DNA of 5,616 nucleotides from Pseudomonadota bacterium (GCA_005788935.1 SYAK01000172.1:1-5616); one strand, 5' to 3'; numbered from the stretch's first letter, positions 1 to 4,694 are shown. The notes: a model not told the origin generated them from the letters alone. A program made the numbers and translations.

Positions 1-604
1 GCGTCTGCACCCGCCCGACGCTGAGCAGCGGCGTCTCGCCACCGCCGCGCCGCCCCGCGAGCGTCATCGCGCGGGTCGCGTTCAGCCCGACGAGCCAGTC
101 GGCCTCGGAGCGGCACCGCGCCGCGGCCGCGAGCGGCTCGAAGGCAGCGCCCGGGCGGAGCCGCGCGAAGCCGTCGCGGATGGCCTCGTCCGTCAGGGAC
201 GCGATCCAGAGGCGCATGACGGGAGGCCCGCGCCGGTCCCCAAAGACGTGCTGCCAGACGTAGCGGAAGATGAGCTCGCCCTCGCGCCCCGCGTCGCAGG
301 CGTTGACGATCCGTGTCACGTCGCGCGCCTTCATGAGCCGGGCGAGGACCGCGAGCTGCTTGCCCGCGTCGCGCCGCGGCGACAGCACAAACGCGGGTGG
401 CAGCATCGGCAGGGTGGCCTCGGTCCAGCGCTTCCAGGCCAGGTCGTAGCGCTCCGGGTCGGCGAGCTCGAGGAGGTGCCCGACGCACCAGCTGACGCGC
501 AGGTCCGGCCCCTCGAGGACCCCCTCGCCTCGCCCGCGCGCCCCGAGCACCCGGGCCAGGTCGCGCCCGACCGACGGCTTCTCGGCGATAACGAGCGTCG
601 TCAC
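1..604 (-). CDS. topB: DNA topoisomerase III (type IA), N-terminal part, cut by window edge
   Basis: Type IA topoisomerases cut one DNA strand through a tyrosine and pass the other strand, decatenating and relaxing DNA in the cytoplasm. The 201 visible codons contain the N-terminal TOPRIM domain: IAEKP at 6-10 with the catalytic glutamate E8, the conserved W-C-V-G-H-L-L stretch at 39-45, and DAGREGEL at 104-111 (acidic metal-binding residues D104, E108, E110). SVGRVQT at 195-201, a signature shared with E. coli TopB, sits right at the edge. The catalytic tyrosine and C-terminal domains lie outside the window. The start is GTG at 604-602, preceded by GGAGG with a 4-nt spacer inside the upstream gene; the GTGA overlap with that gene's stop codon implies translational coupling. 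The DAGREGE form, with one Asp replaced by Gly relative to DxDRE, is common in one branch of TopB and not evidence of inactivity. The family call is secure; the exact subfamily is not. Confidence 0.93.
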   Translation of the reverse strand, partial: MTTLVIAEKPSVGRDLARVLGARGRGEGVLEGPDLRVSWCVGHLLELADPERYDLAWKRWTEATLPMLPPAFVLSPRRDAGKQLAVLARLMKARDVTRIVNACDAGREGELIFRYVWQHVFGDRRGPPVMRLWIASLTDEAIRDGFARLRPGAAFEPLAAAARCRSEADWLVGLNATRAMTLAGRRGGGETPLLSVGRVQT

Positions 605-1239
605 GCGGCCTCCGGGGCCGACCGCGAGGCCCACCACACGTGGATGCCGTCACGCGCGCAGACGACCTCACGCCGCGACTGCACGGGGCCCCGCGCAGGC
701 GGCACCGCGTCCGGCCACGCGGCCAGCAGCTCGCCGATGAGCGTCGCGAGCGCCGGCACGTCGGTCGCCACCGTCAGCACCCCACCTGGCGCCAGCGCCC
801 GCGCCAGATCCGCCACGAAGGCCGGTGTCCACAGGAGATGGCGCCCATTCAGGGCCGGCGTCGGGAAGAGTACGTCGATGCGCCCGAGCTGCCCGTCGAG
901 GCGCCCCGACGCCAGCAGGGTCCGCGCGTCAAGCCGCAGCGGCAGGCAATTCGGGGGCGCCAGCGCCCGCACCTCGGCCACACGCCGCGCCCGCAGCTCG
1001 ACCCCGAGCCACGCGACTTCAGGCGCCGCGCGCGCCTCCGCGAGCAGCACCCGCCCGTCGTCGAAGCCCACGTCGAGCGCGAGCGCCGTCGCACCGCCAG
1101 CGAAGGCCTCGAGTTCGGCCCGCAGCTCGGCGAGGGCTGGCAACTCGAAGAGCCGGCTTCCACCGAGCGCGCCTGGCACGCGCTCCCGCGTCGCGCGGGC
1201 CGGTGCGTCGGGCGGGGTCCAGGTCCGGCGGTCGACCAT
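601..1239 (-). CDS. Divergent TrmB-like SAM-dependent methyltransferase (tRNA m7G46 methyltransferase family)
   Basis: A 212-aa Rossmann-type methyltransferase. Motif I (LALDVGFDDG, 53-62) would bind S-adenosylmethionine, and GVE at 79-81 matches the acidic end of strand beta 2. The order of later motifs follows TrmB: FPTPAL at 125-130 where TrmB has FPDPW, then R133, ATD at 158-160, and a C-terminal PVQSRRE...GIHVWW (185-203) that aligns with E. coli TrmB PVTKFE...GHGVWD. Canonical TrmB methylates G46 of tRNA, but the Asp of FPDPW, the basic KxRHxKRR stretch and the Thr of TxFE are lost here, so activity on tRNA is doubtful. It could be a paralogue with another substrate or a non-catalytic form. 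The ATG start has AAAGGA about 10 nt upstream. The stop overlaps the GTG of topB by 4 bp, giving a two-gene operon at least. The fold is fairly certain; the function is not. Confidence 0.72.
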   Translation of the reverse strand: MVDRRTWTPPDAPARATRERVPGALGGSRLFELPALAELRAELEAFAGGATALALDVGFDDGRVLLAEARAAPEVAWLGVELRARRVAEVRALAPPNCLPLRLDARTLLASGRLDGQLGRIDVLFPTPALNGRHLLWTPAFVADLARALAPGGVLTVATDVPALATLIGELLAAWPDAVPPARGPVQSRREVVCARDGIHVWWASRSAPEAA

Positions 1240-1285
1240 GGGCGCATCATCCTTTCAGTTGCAACGATTGCAGTTCGCATGATTC

Positions 1286-1310
1286 GGCCCGAGGAGCCCA
1301 TGCCTCGGCC
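1286..1310 (-). terminator. Weak hairpin downstream of the hydrolase gene
   Basis: A 6-bp stem (CCGAGG 1289-1294 with CCTCGG 1303-1308, 8-nt loop) is extended by two G-C pairs after a one-base bulge. It begins 6 nt after the stop codon of the hydrolase-DUF952 gene on the minus strand. No U-tract follows, so it may only attenuate read-through into the TrmB-like gene. Confidence 0.3.
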
Positions 1311-1315
1311 TCGTA

Positions 1316-2500
1316 TCAGGCCGGGGCGCCGCCGGGCCTGACCACATCCGGGTCCAGCGTGCCGACGATGGCCCCTTGCGGCAGGGCGCTGTACAGGTGG
1401 GGAAAGCGCCGCCCGCCGCGTGAGGCTTCCCAACGCAGGGCGCCAGGTGGCAGACGACCCGGGTCGATGGTGAGCAGCGACACGTCCGTCACGCCGGCAA
1501 AGTGTGCCGCGAGCGTGCCGGCCAGCTGTCCGCGGGCCGACAGGTGGATGAAGCCGTCGCGGCGGTCGAGGGGGCTCGGGGCGGTCGGATCGGCGCCCGG
1601 ACGCACGATGCGGTAGACCCAGCGATCCGGGCCGCCGTGTTCGCCGAGGTGTTCGAGCAGCGCCGCATTGACCGCGTCGGGCGCCTCGGCCGGCGACCAG
1701 TGCGAGACACCGGGCAGTCGCACGAGGCGCGCGTCGTCACAGGTCGCGAGCGTCGGCGCGATGAGCTCGGGCCCGAGCGCCACGTCGGCCTCCCCCCACA
1801 CGAGGAGGGCTGGCACGGCCACGCGGAGCGCCCGCGAGGCCGGCGGCCGGAGGTTCGCCCGATAATACGACAGCATCGCCGTCCTGACCCCCGGCTCGGC
1901 CCACGCCGCCTCAGCCTCGGCCAGCTCGGCCTCGCCGAAGGTCCCGGGCGCCGACGTCCCTTGAAACAGCCGCCGCGGGCCGATGCGCGCGAGCAGCGCC
2001 TCACCGAGCACCGGCGGCATGAACGCCAGAATGTACCATGAGCGCTTCAGCTGCCCGAGCGAGGACAGCCCCGCGCGCCGCAGCACGTCGGCCCGCGGCG
2101 CGTTCAGCACCGTCACTGTCCGCACGTGCTCCGGGCAGCGCGCAGCCAGCTCCCACGCGATGGCCCCACCCCAGTCGTGCCCGACGACGTGAACGGGGCC
2201 GATCCCCAGGACCTGTGCGAGCGCCGGCACGTCCCCGATGAGGCTGTCGAGTCGGTAGGGGGCGAGCCCGCGTGGGCGGCTCGAGCCGGCATAGCCCCGC
2301 AGCGTCGGCGCGATGACGCGGTAGCCAGCCTCGGCGAGGACCGGGATCTGGTGGCGCCACACGGTCGCCGTCTCCGGAAAACCGTGCAGCAGAACGACCG
2401 GTGCCCCGTCCTCCGGGCCGGCCAGCAGCACCCGCAGGAAGGTCTCGGCGCCAGCGACGTGTGCGCCAGGCAGGGTGGTGGTGGTCCAGGGGGTGTCCAT
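1316..2500 (-). CDS. Alpha/beta hydrolase (epoxide hydrolase type) fused to C-terminal DUF952 domain
   Basis: A 394-aa two-domain protein with no evident signal peptide, so probably cytoplasmic. Residues ~1-285 are an alpha/beta hydrolase of the epoxide hydrolase/dehalogenase branch: HGFPE oxyanion-hole motif at 39-43, nucleophile elbow GHDWGG with Asp109, cap-domain SYYRANL around 211-217 (Tyr as possible epoxide proton donor), Asp239 in WGEAD, and His267 in GVSHW. An Asp nucleophile points to epoxide or haloalkane substrates rather than serine-esterase chemistry. Residues ~294-387 match DUF952: LDRRDGFIHLS (His319), RWE at 356-358 and FPHLY (366-370). DUF952 is a small domain usually encoded alone, of unproven function, which I recall being placed near the ADP-ribosyltransferase fold. 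The ATG at 2500 is preferred because GGAG lies 6 nt upstream; an in-frame GTG at 2539 has no such site and overlaps the putative -10 box. Both domains are clear; the substrate is unknown. Confidence 0.88.
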   Translation of the reverse strand: MDTPWTTTTLPGAHVAGAETFLRVLLAGPEDGAPVVLLHGFPETATVWRHQIPVLAEAGYRVIAPTLRGYAGSSRPRGLAPYRLDSLIGDVPALAQVLGIGPVHVVGHDWGGAIAWELAARCPEHVRTVTVLNAPRADVLRRAGLSSLGQLKRSWYILAFMPPVLGEALLARIGPRRLFQGTSAPGTFGEAELAEAEAAWAEPGVRTAMLSYYRANLRPPASRALRVAVPALLVWGEADVALGPELIAPTLATCDDARLVRLPGVSHWSPAEAPDAVNAALLEHLGEHGGPDRWVYRIVRPGADPTAPSPLDRRDGFIHLSARGQLAGTLAAHFAGVTDVSLLTIDPGRLPPGALRWEASRGGRRFPHLYSALPQGAIVGTLDPDVVRPGGAPA

Positions 2501-2537
2501 GCGGGGCTCCGGCGGGAGGGGGGATCCGAGCAGCGGC

Positions 2538-2566
2538 ACGATAAGTCGCGGCCAGCCCCCGGTCTA
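2538..2566 (-). promoter_or_regulatory. Putative sigma70-type promoter of the hydrolase-DUF952 gene
   Basis: On the minus strand TAGACC (4 of 6 to TTGACA) is separated by exactly 17 bp from TATCGT (4 of 6 to TATAAT). Transcription would begin near 2531, leaving a leader of about 30 nt containing the GGAG site before the ATG at 2500. The position agrees with the start codon chosen independently. It is a by-eye consensus match in GC-rich DNA. Confidence 0.4.
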
Positions 2567-2570
2567 CCTC

Positions 2571-2620
2571 TGACCGCCGCCGACCGCCGCTGACCGCCGC
2601 TGACCGCCGCCGACCGCCGC
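2571..2620. repeat. Five perfect 10-bp tandem repeats, YGACCGCCGC
   Basis: Five contiguous copies of a 10-bp unit fill 2571-2620. They are identical except for the first base, which runs T, C, T, T, C. The array is in the divergent gap between the hydrolase and the secreted-protein gene and ends 5 bp from the putative -35 box of the hydrolase promoter. The near-helical period would put each copy on nearly the same face of the DNA. It may be a protein-binding array or simple slippage DNA. Confidence 0.85.
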
Positions 2621-2710
2621 TGGGTCGCGCTGGCCACGCGCCCCGGTCTCTGCTAGGGCCACCCACTCGCACCCCACGTCCACGTCGCACCCGTCACCTG
2701 GAGGTCTCCC
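2621..2710 (+). promoter_or_regulatory. Leader region with ribosome binding site deciding a TTG start
   Basis: This stretch upstream of the secreted-protein gene has no open frame with coding character and no convincing -35/-10 pair. Its one clear element is GGAGGT at 2700-2705, five nucleotides before TTG at 2711. This strong Shine-Dalgarno match is the main reason to accept the TTG start. Confidence 0.6.
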
Positions 2711-3361
2711 TTGCGCCGCTTCGCCGCCCCGCTCGTCGCCCTGTCTCTCGCCGCGGCCTCGCCGGTCCGCGCGCACGACCCCGCCGTCGAGGTCGACACC
2801 TCGGGCGATCTTCCGCCCGGGATCACCTGGGACGACGTCCAGCCAAAGCTTGACCGCAAGGCCGACCTGAAGGTCGTCCGCAGCCTCGGCTGGATGCAGG
2901 GAGGCCTCGGTCACGTCGCGGTCTTCGCGACCGCCACGAAGACCGGGCAGGCCCGCGGCGAGGCGCACACGAGCCGCGCGCTCTACGTCACGACGCTGCG
3001 CATGATCGGCGACACCTGGAAGAAGATCGAGGATATCCGGGAGGTTGTCGCGCCCTGTGCCCTCGATCTCACGGCGGACTTCGTCGACGGCGCCATCGGC
3101 GTCACCGACCTCGATGATGACGGCGAGGCCGAGCTGACCTTCGCCTACCGTCTTGGGTGTGGCGGCGACGTCTCGCCGAACACGATGAAGCTCATCATGC
3201 TCGAGGGCCCGCAGAAGTACGCGCTCCGCGGCGAGTCGCGCGTCGACCCCGGCAACGGGGTGCGCGTCGGCGGTACCTTCAAGCCCGACTTCGGCAAGGC
3301 CCCGCCCGCCTTCCTCGCCCACGCGAAGAAGGTCTGGGAGGCCCACGCCGACGAGAACTGA
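2711..3361 (+). CDS. Secreted protein, resembles the M949_RS01915 family; function unknown
   Basis: A 216-aa protein with an N-terminal signal peptide: basic MRR, a hydrophobic core at about 5-17, and a VRA cleavage motif ending at residue 21. The mature part is therefore periplasmic or extracellular. The centre has D-L-D-D-D-G at 133-138, like the calcium-binding loops of FG-GAP/EF-hand-type repeats, followed by a strand, then C-G-G-D-V-S-P at 150-156 and a K-L-I-M-L-E-G...K-Y-A-L-R-G stretch (160-174). From memory this order (DLDxDG, Y-hydrophobic-C-x-x-DVSP, K-I/L-M-x-EG, RG) is typical of proteins named 'M949_RS01915 family surface polysaccharide biosynthesis protein', a name that rests on a genetic phenotype, not a known reaction. 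C116 and C150 could form a disulfide. The TTG start is supported by GGAGGT and by the signal peptide beginning at once. It is a single gene converging on the ACT-domain gene. Family assignment is moderate. Confidence 0.75.
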   Translation: MRRFAAPLVALSLAAASPVRAHDPAVEVDTSGDLPPGITWDDVQPKLDRKADLKVVRSLGWMQGGLGHVAVFATATKTGQARGEAHTSRALYVTTLRMIGDTWKKIEDIREVVAPCALDLTADFVDGAIGVTDLDDDGEAELTFAYRLGCGGDVSPNTMKLIMLEGPQKYALRGESRVDPGNGVRVGGTFKPDFGKAPPAFLAHAKKVWEAHADEN

Positions 3362-3384
3362 GCCAGCTGGCGTCCGAGAGGCGC

Positions 3385-3410
3385 GGGCACCTGACGCCGT
3401 TCAGGTGCCC
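3385..3410. terminator. Bidirectional hairpin terminator between convergent genes
   Basis: GGGCACCTGA (3385-3394) and TCAGGTGCCC (3401-3410) form a perfect 10-bp stem around a 6-nt loop. It lies 23 nt after the plus-strand secreted-protein stop. On the other strand it contains the TGA stop (3403-3401) and preceding codons of the ACT-domain gene. Only a short pyrimidine run (TTCTC) follows on the plus strand and no U-tract on the minus, as is common in GC-rich genomes. Confidence 0.72.
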
Positions 3411-3922
3411 TTCTCGTCGAGCTGAACCTCGACGAGGAGATCCCGTCCGAGCCCCTCGAGGGTCCTGCGGAGGCGTGCAATCGGCAGCTCGGCCGGCAGC
3501 CGGACCTCGGCCCGCGCCTCGAAGATCGTGAGGCCCGACATGGCGCCGCCGTAGGTCCGCGTCTCGAGCTCGTCGACGTTGACCTGCGCGTCGGCGAGGG
3601 CGAGCGAGATGGCCTGGACGAGCCCGGGGCGGTCCTGTCCGACGAAGGTCAGGCGCCCGACGCGGTGTGCCACGGCGCTCGGAGCGGAGGCCGCCTCGGT
3701 GACCGTGACCTGGAGCCCGTCGAGTGCGGCGAGGCGGGCCCGCAGCGTCCCGACGGACGCGCGCGGGAGGGCGACCTCGACGATGCCCGCGAACTGGCCA
3801 GCGAGGTGGGCCATTCGGCTCTCCTGCCAGGACCCTGAGGCGTCCGCGATCGCGGTTGAGAGCTGTCCGACGAGCCCGGGCCTGTCGGGGCCGATAACGG
3901 TGAGGATGACGCACGCGCTCAT
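3401..3922 (-). CDS. Two-ACT-domain protein, GcvR-like (glycine cleavage system regulator type)
   Basis: A 173-aa cytoplasmic protein made of two ACT domains. The first (about 4-78) opens with VILTVIGPDRPGLVGQLS, the second (about 89-165) with LTFVGQDRPGLVQAIS. The paired DRPGLV motifs at 13-18 and 97-102 mark the strand-to-helix turn where ACT domains bind small ligands, usually amino acids. This architecture is that of GcvR, which in E. coli antagonises the activator GcvA of the glycine cleavage operon. No gcvA or gcvTHP is visible here, so the ligand and partner are unknown and I give no symbol. ATG at 3922 begins directly at the first ACT strand; the frame stays open further upstream, but that part has no domain character and runs through the PAAR gene and the tRNA. 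There is no Shine-Dalgarno sequence, and a promoter-like element ends 7 nt before the ATG. The stop codon lies in the hairpin stem shared with the convergent gene. Confidence 0.85.
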   Translation of the reverse strand: MSACVILTVIGPDRPGLVGQLSTAIADASGSWQESRMAHLAGQFAGIVEVALPRASVGTLRARLAALDGLQVTVTEAASAPSAVAHRVGRLTFVGQDRPGLVQAISLALADAQVNVDELETRTYGGAMSGLTIFEARAEVRLPAELPIARLRRTLEGLGRDLLVEVQLDEKGT

Positions 3923-3929
3923 GCGTCGG

Positions 3930-3958
3930 ACGCTAGCCCGGAAGCGGGCAGATGTCGA
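3930..3958 (-). promoter_or_regulatory. Putative promoter of the ACT-domain gene, possibly leaderless
   Basis: On the minus strand TCGACA (5 of 6 to the -35 consensus) is followed after 17 bp by TAGCGT (3 of 6 to TATAAT). The -10 box ends 7 nt before the ATG at 3922, so initiation would fall on or beside the A of the start codon. The spacer contains an inverted repeat, GCCCG-CTTC-CGGGC (3936-3949), which could be an operator. Confidence 0.35.
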
Positions 3959-4053
3959 ACGCCGGCGCGGCCCGCCTGTGGCCAGCGACGCCTCGGTGCC
4001 CCACGATGACGCCGTCCTGCCACTGGCGACTACTGCGACCTCTGGCCAGCGCG

Positions 4054-4083
4054 TTGACACGGGCCGACGCGGGGCCGCATAGT
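4054..4083 (+). promoter_or_regulatory. Putative sigma70-type promoter of the PAAR gene
   Basis: TTGACA at 4054-4059 is a perfect -35 consensus. After 18 bp comes CATAGT at 4078-4083 (4 of 6 to TATAAT). Transcription would begin near 4090 and give a leader of about 80 nt before the GTG at 4169. Confidence 0.5.
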
Positions 4084-4096
4084 GGAGCCGGGTCGG

Positions 4097-4126
4097 GGCG
4101 CGACGTCGCACGGGCGGTGTCGCGCC
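4097..4126 (+). promoter_or_regulatory. Leader hairpin upstream of the PAAR gene
   Basis: GGCGCGAC (4097-4104) and GTCGCGCC (4119-4126) form a perfect 8-bp stem with a 14-nt loop. A 10-bp palindrome GCGACGTCGC (4100-4109) overlaps the left arm and offers an alternative pairing. It lies between the putative transcription start and the ribosome binding site, so it could affect translation or mRNA stability, or act as an operator in DNA. Confidence 0.4.
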
Positions 4127-4168
4127 GCGGTCGCACCCGGCCGCGCCCGAGGCCATCAGGAGATCCCC

Positions 4169-4495
4169 GTGCCCAAGCAAGGTCGTGTTTCCGACATCGG
4201 CGAGGTCGACTCCCCGGGCGATGCCCACGGCTGCCCCGGCTGCCCGCACCCCGCGAAGGGGCCCGCCATCGTCGGCTCCCCCAACGTCAACGTCAACAGC
4301 CTGCCAGCCATCCGCAAGGACGACATCGGCGTCCACGCGGCGTGCTGCGGCCCGAACATGTGGAAGGCGACCGCGGGCTCGGGGTCGGTCTTCATCAACG
4401 GCAAGGCCGCCCACCGCGTTGACGATGCGCAGCAGCACTGCGGCGGCAAGGGCAAGCTCACGACGGGCTCGAGCAACGTCATCACGGGCGGCTGA
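4169..4495 (+). CDS. Small stand-alone PAAR-repeat protein
   Basis: A 108-aa protein consisting of little more than a PAAR domain. PAAR proteins form the zinc-bound conical tip on VgrG spikes of type VI secretion systems and on related contractile injection systems, where they pierce membranes or carry effectors. Seen here: AHGCPGCPHPAKGPAI (19-34), SPNVNVNSLPAIRKDDIGVH (37-56), ACC at 58-60, SVFINGKAAHRVDDAQQHCGG (73-93) and GSSNVI at 100-105, i.e. the usual repeats of 'V-x-V/I-N-G-x-P/A-A-x-R-x-x-D'. Histidines H27, H56, H90 and cysteines C59, C60, C91 are candidate zinc ligands. There is no extension that could be a toxin. The GTG start has AGGAG 6 nt upstream; longer in-frame starts (e.g. 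4082) lack one and would add a non-homologous tail. No vgrG, hcp, DUF4123 chaperone or immunity gene is in the window, so it is an orphan here. It converges on tRNA-Lys. Confidence 0.88.
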   Translation: MPKQGRVSDIGEVDSPGDAHGCPGCPHPAKGPAIVGSPNVNVNSLPAIRKDDIGVHAACCGPNMWKATAGSGSVFINGKAAHRVDDAQQHCGGKGKLTTGSSNVITGG

Positions 4496-4545
4496 ACAGG
4501 GTCGCAGCGCACGCGAGCCGCGCGCAGTCGCGGTCCCGAAGCGAG

Positions 4546-4618
4546 TGGGTTGGGCGGGGATCGAACCCGCGACCATCGGATTAAAAGTCCGGTGCTCTAC
4601 CGGCTGAGCTACCAACCC
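4546..4618 (-). tRNA. tRNA-Lys, anticodon UUU
   Basis: A 73-nt cloverleaf on the minus strand decoding AAA/AAG. The acceptor stem is GGGTTGG with CCAACCC, positions 8-9 are TA, and the D stem GCTC/GAGC encloses an 8-nt loop. The anticodon loop CTTTTAA puts TTT at 4585-4583. The T stem GCGGG/CCCGC has loop TTCGATC, and the discriminator is A, as expected for lysine. CCA is not encoded (CTC follows), so it would be added by CCA transferase. The anticodon stem has one flaw: its outer pair 27-43 is C-A, where E. coli tRNA-Lys has G-U. Confidence 0.96.
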
Positions 4619-4623
4619 TCGCG

Positions 4624-4694
4624 GACCGAAGGGTTTCGCAACCGCTGGCGCGCGTCAAGCGAGAACGGCCAGCGAGCGCGGCACGGGTTCGGTC
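4624..4694. repeat. Nested inverted repeats between metallophosphoesterase and tRNA-Lys
   Basis: An outer pair, GACCGAA (4624-4630) with TTCGGTC (4688-4694), encloses an inner pair, CGCTGGC (4643-4649) with GCCAGCG (4668-4674). Both stems are perfect 7-mers and almost fill the 74-bp gap; the outer one overlaps the stop codon of the metallophosphoesterase. As RNA this could be a 3'-end or processing structure for that gene's message ahead of the tRNA. Confidence 0.4.
4630..4658 (-). promoter_or_regulatory. Possible promoter for tRNA-Lys
   Basis: TTGACG on the minus strand at 4658-4653 is a 5-of-6 match to the -35 box. At 17 bp spacing it would start transcription a few bases before the mature tRNA 5' end (4618), which is the usual place. 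The matching -10 position (AACCCT, 4635-4630) is poor, so this is tentative. Confidence 0.3.

Larger units (their letters stand above)
3959..4168. other. Divergent non-coding gap upstream of the PAAR gene
   Basis: Between the ACT-domain gene's putative promoter and the PAAR gene there is no reading frame with convincing coding character. The region contains a 9-bp direct repeat TGGCCAGCG (3979-3987 and 4043-4051), a promoter-like sequence (4054-4083) and an inverted repeat (4097-4126). The last two are listed separately. Confidence 0.6.

Noticed and set aside
248..1616. Long plus-strand open frames opposite topB and the TrmB-like gene
   Set aside because: Their translations are Arg/Ala/Pro/Ser-rich with no motif, typical of antisense frames in GC-rich DNA, while the minus strand encodes recognisable families.
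2501..2539. Alternative GTG start (2539) adding 13 residues to the hydrolase-DUF952 protein
   Set aside because: It has no ribosome site, adds a Pro-rich tail and overlaps the putative -10 box, whereas ATG at 2500 has GGAG 6 nt upstream.
2571..2620. CRISPR array
   Set aside because: The 10-bp units are directly contiguous with no spacers and are far too short for CRISPR repeats.
2564..3346. Minus-strand open frame opposite the secreted-protein gene
   Set aside because: It reads through the tandem repeats and across the real plus-strand gene. It has no domain pattern, and the plus strand has a signal peptide, ribosome site and conserved-looking motifs.
3979..4051. 9-bp direct repeat TGGCCAGCG as an attachment or operator pair
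   Set aside because: Two short GC-rich copies 64 bp apart with no further similarity are not distinguishable from chance.
4082..4168. N-terminal extension of the PAAR protein from a GTG at 4082
   Set aside because: The added 29 residues are unlike PAAR proteins, run through the leader hairpin and have no ribosome site; AGGAG precedes GTG at 4169.
4518..4533. Hairpin CCGCG/CGCGG between the PAAR gene and the tRNA as a terminator
   Set aside because: Only a 5-bp all-GC stem without a U-tract; such pairs are expected by chance at this base composition.
3401..4615. A 404-codon minus-strand frame extending the ACT-domain gene upstream
   Set aside because: The extra N-terminal part runs antisense through the PAAR gene and into tRNA-Lys and has no domain character. 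ATG at 3922 begins exactly at the first ACT strand.
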